Source: Pseudomonadota bacterium
GTDB taxonomy: Bacteria; Bdellovibrionota; UBA1018; CAIMNF01
Direction of reading: 5' to 3'
NCBI GenBank assembly: GCA_027482725.1
Contig: JAIXVT010000076.1
Location: forward strand, 1 to 9,603
Length of the DNA: 9,603 nt
Shown here piece by piece: positions 5,755 to 9,603 of the stretch. The translations under genes were made by a program, and so were the position numbers. Position 1 is the first letter of the stretch. The number at the start of each line of letters is the position of its first letter. Under the pieces are notes generated by a model. It had not been told where the DNA came from and did not search any database. It saw only the letters and a list, made by a program, of their open reading frames with translations.

Positions 5755-7637
5755 GCGTCACGATGTCTTGGCTTTCGACCCGTAAATCTCTTTGGATCTC
5801 GGCCGCACTGGCTTTGGCGCTAGCCTTGGGGGTCCATTCCCTGCCGTTAGACTCGTTAGAGGCTCCGTTTTTCGACGCCCTCAAGCTCCTGAAACCCTCG
5901 TTTCGCCCAGACCCGGAAATCACACTTTTAAAGCTCGATTCCGCCACTACGGATGACCTAAACCAAATTGCCCCCCTTCCTCTAGAAACTCACCTCCAGA
6001 TCATCAAGTCGCTCCGTACACAACACCCTAAAGCGGTGGGCCTCATTGTCGACTTCAATCGCGTCGAGAGGCTCGACCCAGAAAATTTCAAACGCCATCT
6101 CCCCGAATTCGAAGCCACACTCCGAGCTCTCGAACACGACGGCACGCTTGTCTTACTGGGGAACGATTTCGATGTGAACGGAGAGGTCACCGCTCCAGCA
6201 GGCTTGCAGCACTTCCCCCAATCTGTGGCCATTATCCACCGTGACGGCAACGTGTTTGGAAAAGATCGGGTTACCCGTCGCGCACTGGTTTCGATTTTTA
6301 ACCGTAATGCTTTCGAAATGGCACTGGCCTCCAAGCTCACAAGCCCACGCGATCTCCCGCTACCTTTGGGTACTTTTTCGGCTAAAGAAAGCGATAGCCA
6401 GTTTTTTTTAATGGACCTTCCTCAAGCGAGCTATCGACAAGTGTCCGCACTTGATGTGATCAAAAAAACAGCACCGGTCCAGGATATCTTCCAAAAAATC
6501 ATCCTTATCGGATCCCTCCAAAATGAAAATCCCAATGATTTTGCATTAACCAACCGTTTCGGGAAAAACGCTCTCCGCCCCAAGCTTGAGCTTCATGGCG
6601 CCATTTTAGATAATATTCTAAATCAAAGGAGTATTCTCAAGGTTCCATTTACTCTCAACTATTTGCTCTCTTCATTTATTGCTTTTGTCATCATCACACT
6701 GGCATTCACGTTACGTCCCTCGCGGTTTCTCCGCTCATCAGGCGCAATCTTTATCGGATCTATCGTTTTATCAGGGGGGTTGTTTTGCGGGGGAATCTGG
6801 CTCCCCATCGTTCCAACCCTTTTTACTCTCATTTTTTCGTTTTATTTGACCATACCTTTACGACTCTATTCTGAGAATCAACGACGATTCGAGCTTGAGA
6901 AACAAAATCAGCTCATGAAAGAAGTCGAAGAAATGAAAACCAATTTTCTTCAATTGGTCACACACGATCTCAAGACTCCGGTGGCACGGATGCAAGCACT
7001 TTTAGAACAAATCAAGCGCGGGATGGGCGATAAACTCGATACTCATAATCTTGCGCTTATCGAAAACTCTTTTTTAGCCATAGATGAGTTAAACCATTTT
7101 ATCAGTTCCCTTTTGGAGCTGACACGCCTGGATAGTCACGGAATCCGCGTCGACTTGAAATCCAAAGATATCAATCTGATTTTAGAGCAAGTTCTTCAAA
7201 AACATAGCTTTGCAGCACAATCCAAACAAATTTTTATCTCGACTCAATTTGAGCCCCTGTTCCCCATAAAAATAGATCCCGAACTCATTTCTAAAGTTCT
7301 TTCCAATCTCATTGATAATGCGATCAAATATTCCCCCGAAAAAAGCACTGTTTTTATCGAGACCCTAGAAGACAATGTTCACATCGAGATCAAAGTCCGC
7401 GATCAAGGACGCGGGATTTCCCCCGATGGTCTTTCCAAGCTTTTTACCCGTTTTTACCGCGTAAAAACGCCTGAAACCGATTCGATCAAAGGCACAGGTC
7501 TTGGTCTCTACCTTTCAAAATTTTTTATCGAAGCGCACCAAGGTTCTATTTCTGTAAAAAGCGCCTTGGGATTGGGTACCGAATTCACTGTAAAACTTCC
7601 TCTAAAAATTGAATCAAAGGAGAAAATGTATGCGTAA
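5745..7637 (+). CDS. CHASE2-domain transmembrane sensor histidine kinase
   Basis: Senses a signal outside the cytoplasm and phosphorylates a response regulator, very likely the next gene's product. Numbering from ATG 5745 (630 residues): one membrane helix (about 15-32); an extracytoplasmic CHASE2 domain (about 35-300) with typical pieces such as HPKAVGLIVDF, KIILIGS (251-257) and LELHGAILDNIL (281-292); three more membrane helices (about 303-323, 333-352, 354-372); a short linker helix; then the kinase core. The phospho-accepting His407 is in THDLKTP, the N box in NLIDNAIKYSP (521-531), G1 in DQGRGIS (553-559), the F box in FTRFYRV (567-573) and G2 in GTGLGLYL (583-590). All catalytic boxes are intact. 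The H box and full N-G1-F-G2 set are of the EnvZ/PhoR-like class. The start could also be ATG 5763 (MSWLSTRK); neither has a strong ribosome binding site. The signal for CHASE2 is unknown. Confidence 0.93.
   Translation: MIPCVTMSWLSTRKSLWISAALALALALGVHSLPLDSLEAPFFDALKLLKPSFRPDPEITLLKLDSATTDDLNQIAPLPLETHLQIIKSLRTQHPKAVGLIVDFNRVERLDPENFKRHLPEFEATLRALEHDGTLVLLGNDFDVNGEVTAPAGLQHFPQSVAIIHRDGNVFGKDRVTRRALVSIFNRNAFEMALASKLTSPRDLPLPLGTFSAKESDSQFFLMDLPQASYRQVSALDVIKKTAPVQDIFQKIILIGSLQNENPNDFALTNRFGKNALRPKLELHGAILDNILNQRSILKVPFTLNYLLSSFIAFVIITLAFTLRPSRFLRSSGAIFIGSIVLSGGLFCGGIWLPIVPTLFTLIFSFYLTIPLRLYSENQRRFELEKQNQLMKEVEEMKTNFLQLVTHDLKTPVARMQALLEQIKRGMGDKLDTHNLALIENSFLAIDELNHFISSLLELTRLDSHGIRVDLKSKDINLILEQVLQKHSFAAQSKQIFISTQFEPLFPIKIDPELISKVLSNLIDNAIKYSPEKSTVFIETLEDNVHIEIKVRDQGRGISPDGLSKLFTRFYRVKTPETDSIKGTGLGLYLSKFFIEAHQGSISVKSALGLGTEFTVKLPLKIESKEKMYA
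7616..7637 (+). promoter_or_regulatory. Ribosome binding site and 8-base overlap coupling kinase to regulator
   Basis: AAAGGAG at 7616-7622 lies 7 bases before ATG 7630, an ideal distance, and inside the last codons of the kinase gene. The kinase stop TAA is at 7635-7637, so the genes overlap by 8 bases. This decides the regulator's start at 7630 over the in-frame TTG at 7609 and implies coupled production of the pair. Confidence 0.85.
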
Positions 7638-9072
7638 ACTTCTTGTTGTTGATGATGACTCTGATCTTAGAAAATCCTTATCCGAGGCACTAGAAGAAAA
7701 CCTTTATCACGTGGACCAAGCGCGTGACGGGGAAGAAGCTGTGGGCAAAGTGCTTGCGGGGGATTACGACCTCGCGATTCTCGATGTCAACATGCCGCGA
7801 ATGACAGGCATTCAAGCCCTGAAGGAAATCAAATCCCATGATCCTTCGATTATGGTGATCATTCTGACTGCATTTTCCAATATCCGGGACGCCATCGAAG
7901 CTACAAAACTTGGTGCCTTCAACTACCTCGAAAAGCCCATCAAAGCGGACCATTTGGTTGCAATGATTGATCAAGCGTTCCGCAGTCAAAATATGGTTAA
8001 GGCTCTTGCTTATGCCGCTCCCGTATTCAAGATGCCCAATGATACGGAGTTTGTCGGTCAAAGCAACGAGATGAAAAAAGTGTTCTCGGTGATCGACAAA
8101 CTGGCACGCACCGAAACGGTAGTCCTGATCCGCGGAGAAAGTGGTACCGGAAAAGAGCTTGTGGCTCAGGCCTTGCATTGTAACGGCCCTCGCAAAGACC
8201 AACGTTTTGTTGCCGTGAACTGTTCCGCAATTCCAGAAACACTGATTGAAAGTGAGTTTTTTGGTCATGAAAAAGGCGCATTTACTGGTGCCGATTCACG
8301 CAAGATTGGCAAGTTTCAGTATTCCGAAGGTGGAACGCTGTTTTTAGACGAAATCGGAGAAATTCCCCCTTCAATGCAAGTCAAACTTCTGCGTGTGCTT
8401 CAAGAGAAAAAATTTACTCCGGTCGGCTCCAACCGTGAGATCGATGCTAATGTCCGTATTGTAGCCGCTACAAATCGGAACCTGGAAGCCATGGTTCGCG
8501 AGGGGTCATTCCGTGAGGATTTATTCTATCGCTTAAACGTCCTCCCTGTTCAGCTCCCACCGCTGCGTGAACGTAAAAACGACATCGAGGCCCTTTGTCG
8601 GTATTTCATTGATCGGTTCAATCAACGTTACCGAAAAAACATTACCGGCATCCGTCCCGACGCACTCCAAGCGCTCAAAGCCCATCCTTGGCCCGGCAAC
8701 ATCAGGGAACTTGAAAACGTGATTGAACATGCTTTCGTCTTAGAAAGCGAACACGAGATCCATGCTGAAAGCCTGCCGGAAAAAATCAAAGGCCAAGCGC
8801 TTCAGTCAGGACAAGAAGAATATGCTCGGGCCTCGATTGAAACGGGTACGATTTCTCTCGATGGAGATGATGACGGAGTAAGCTTTAAACTCAACGTCCA
8901 GAAGCTGGATTTCCAAGCGAGCAAAGAGGAATTCGAAAAACAGTTTCTCGTCAGCGCCCTCAAAACGTTCAAAGGAAAAATCAATCAAACAGCCTTGCAT
9001 GCAAATATCCCTAAGAAAACGCTTTTACGTAAGCTAGAAAAATACGGCATCAGCGCCAAAGACTACGCCTAA
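7630..9072 (+). CDS. NtrC-class response regulator (receiver, sigma-54 AAA+ domain, Fis-type HTH)
   Basis: A 480-residue transcription activator, phosphorylated by the upstream CHASE2 kinase and expected to open promoters bound by sigma-54 RNA polymerase. The receiver domain (1-120) has the acid pair D8-D9, phospho-acceptor Asp52 in LAILDVNMP, Thr80 and Lys102 in YLEKP. The AAA+ domain (about 139-370) has Walker A GESGTGKE (169-176), the sigma-54-contacting GAFTGA loop (216-221), Walker B TLFLDE (236-241), and the region ending in HPWPGNIRELENV. A variable linker with an acidic stretch (DGDDDG, 411-416) leads to a Fis-type helix-turn-helix (about 434-475) ending in KTLLRKLEKYGI. Every motif needed for sigma-54 activation is present. 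The DNA target is unknown; I found no convincing TGGCAC-N5-TTGC promoter in the window, so its regulon probably lies elsewhere. Confidence 0.96.
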   Translation: MRKLLVVDDDSDLRKSLSEALEENLYHVDQARDGEEAVGKVLAGDYDLAILDVNMPRMTGIQALKEIKSHDPSIMVIILTAFSNIRDAIEATKLGAFNYLEKPIKADHLVAMIDQAFRSQNMVKALAYAAPVFKMPNDTEFVGQSNEMKKVFSVIDKLARTETVVLIRGESGTGKELVAQALHCNGPRKDQRFVAVNCSAIPETLIESEFFGHEKGAFTGADSRKIGKFQYSEGGTLFLDEIGEIPPSMQVKLLRVLQEKKFTPVGSNREIDANVRIVAATNRNLEAMVREGSFREDLFYRLNVLPVQLPPLRERKNDIEALCRYFIDRFNQRYRKNITGIRPDALQALKAHPWPGNIRELENVIEHAFVLESEHEIHAESLPEKIKGQALQSGQEEYARASIETGTISLDGDDDGVSFKLNVQKLDFQASKEEFEKQFLVSALKTFKGKINQTALHANIPKKTLLRKLEKYGISAKDYA

Positions 9073-9106
9073 AAAAAAATCCCCGTCTCCGAACCCGGAG
9101 ACGGGG
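9071..9106 (-). terminator. Strong intrinsic terminator for the minus-strand isomerase gene
   Basis: CCCCGTCTCCG (9081-9091) pairs perfectly with CGGAGACGGGG (9096-9106) around the 4-base loop AACC. On the minus strand the 11-bp GC-rich stem is followed by A and nine T residues (9080 down to 9071), the classic layout, 13 bases after that gene's stop. For the + strand operon the stem is followed only by ACTCCGTCTTTG, a poor U tract. A competing small hairpin (GACGG at 9100-9104 with CCGTC at 9110-9114, then TTT) might help slightly. The A tract overlaps the regulator's TAA. Confidence 0.9.
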
Positions 9107-9119
9107 ACTCCGTCTTTGC

Positions 9120-9603
9120 TTATAATCGTTTCACTGGGACCGTCTTGCGCGCCTCGGCAACAAACTGGTCAATCAGCGTCCGCTGGAGTTCGGCCCGTAC
9201 TTTGGTCTCTACTTCGGGATACTCCGGCTGACGGCCCCTTTTAAAATCAACCACTTTGATAATGTGAAACCCAAATGGAGTTTTTACAGGGCCGAGGAGT
9301 TCGTTTGGCTTTCCAGAAAATGCAGCATCTGAAAATTTCGGATCAAAAAGATCTCGCGTAAAATAACCTAAATCTCCTCGGTTGTTTTTTGCCGAAGGGT
9401 CTTTAGATTCCTTCTCGGCTAAAGCCAAAAAATCAGCCCCGGGTTTCTGTAGCGCCGCAAGGAGCTCTTTTGCCTTAACTTCTGAGTCCACTAAAATGTG
9501 GTACGCGTGGACCTGATCCGTAGAGTATTTATGTTTATTCTTATTGTAATATTCCTTAAGGCGATCTTCTGTGATCTTTGTCTCTAGGTTTTTTTTCACG
9601 ACC
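9120..9603 (-). CDS. Parvulin-type peptidyl-prolyl isomerase (PpiC/PrsA/SurA-like), C-terminal part
   Basis: Catalyses cis-trans isomerisation of prolyl bonds, usually to help exported or outer-membrane proteins fold. Counting from the GTG at 9599, a helical lead-in typical of SurA/PrsA-like chaperones (EDRLKEYYNKNKHKY, 11-25) precedes one parvulin domain (about 28-118). Recognisable motifs are HAYHILV (31-37), the DPSAKNNRGDLGYF stretch (67-80), the DPKF...AAF region (86-94), and the terminal TPFGFHIIKV (107-116). A short helical tail follows to residue 159. The frame stays open through the right edge, so GTG 9599 is probably internal and the signal sequence and N-terminal chaperone domain lie outside. 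Without the N terminus PpiC, PrsA and SurA types cannot be separated. It converges on the two-component operon and ends at its own terminator. Confidence 0.92.
   Translation of the reverse strand, partial: VVKKNLETKITEDRLKEYYNKNKHKYSTDQVHAYHILVDSEVKAKELLAALQKPGADFLALAEKESKDPSAKNNRGDLGYFTRDLFDPKFSDAAFSGKPNELLGPVKTPFGFHIIKVVDFKRGRQPEYPEVETKVRAELQRTLIDQFVAEARKTVPVKRL

Noticed and set aside
7690..8281. Antisense frames (7690-8268 and 8027-8281) inside the response regulator
   Set aside because: They oppose fully conserved receiver and AAA+ motifs, have no recognisable domains and no ribosome binding sites.
9121..9126. Exact TATAAT on the + strand
   Set aside because: It lies inside the C-terminal codons of the minus-strand isomerase, directly behind a terminator stem, with no suitable -35 and no gene on the + strand downstream in the window.

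Overview
The window looks like chromosomal DNA from a Gram-negative bacterium. It has moderate GC (slightly under 50% by eye), tightly packed genes, a class A penicillin-binding protein of the PBP1B type, a lipoprotein, a CHASE2 sensor kinase, a sigma-54-type (NtrC class) response regulator and a parvulin-type peptidyl-prolyl isomerase. This mix, with relaxed lipobox spelling and AT-rich intergenic DNA, would fit the Bdellovibrionota or another former 'deltaproteobacterial' group. That placement is inference from gene content, not from a marker gene. I see no insertion sequences, tRNA or rRNA genes, CRISPR arrays or phage genes.

Left part (1-4209, + strand): a PBP1B-type bifunctional peptidoglycan synthase enters from the left edge. 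It is cut by one in-frame TAA at 912-914, exactly between the glycosyltransferase and transpeptidase halves. Both halves otherwise read in the same frame and keep nearly all catalytic motifs. Four bases after its stop comes a large polytopic membrane protein resembling GT-C / PTPS-related or YfhO-like envelope proteins.

Middle (4195-5664, - strand): a secreted putative lipoprotein with Asp-box (BNR) beta-propeller motifs and a Gly-Ser tail encoded by a 36-bp tandem repeat. Its 3' end overlaps the 3' end of the membrane protein gene by 15 bases. An 80-bp divergent intergenic region (5665-5744) holds a perfect 23-bp all-A/T palindrome and a possible TTGACA box.

Right part (5745-9072, + strand): a two-gene operon of a CHASE2 transmembrane histidine kinase and an NtrC-class response regulator, overlapping by 8 bases, with a strong ribosome binding site for the second gene. 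A strong intrinsic terminator (9071-9106) serves the converging minus-strand gene, whose visible part is a parvulin domain leaving the window at the right edge.

Taken together the region is about cell-envelope construction and envelope sensing: peptidoglycan synthesis, a membrane glycosyltransferase-like protein, an exported propeller lipoprotein, a periplasm-sensing two-component system and a probable extracytoplasmic folding catalyst. The most striking point is the nonsense codon separating the two enzymatic halves of PBP1B. I did not find a clearly new multi-gene system.
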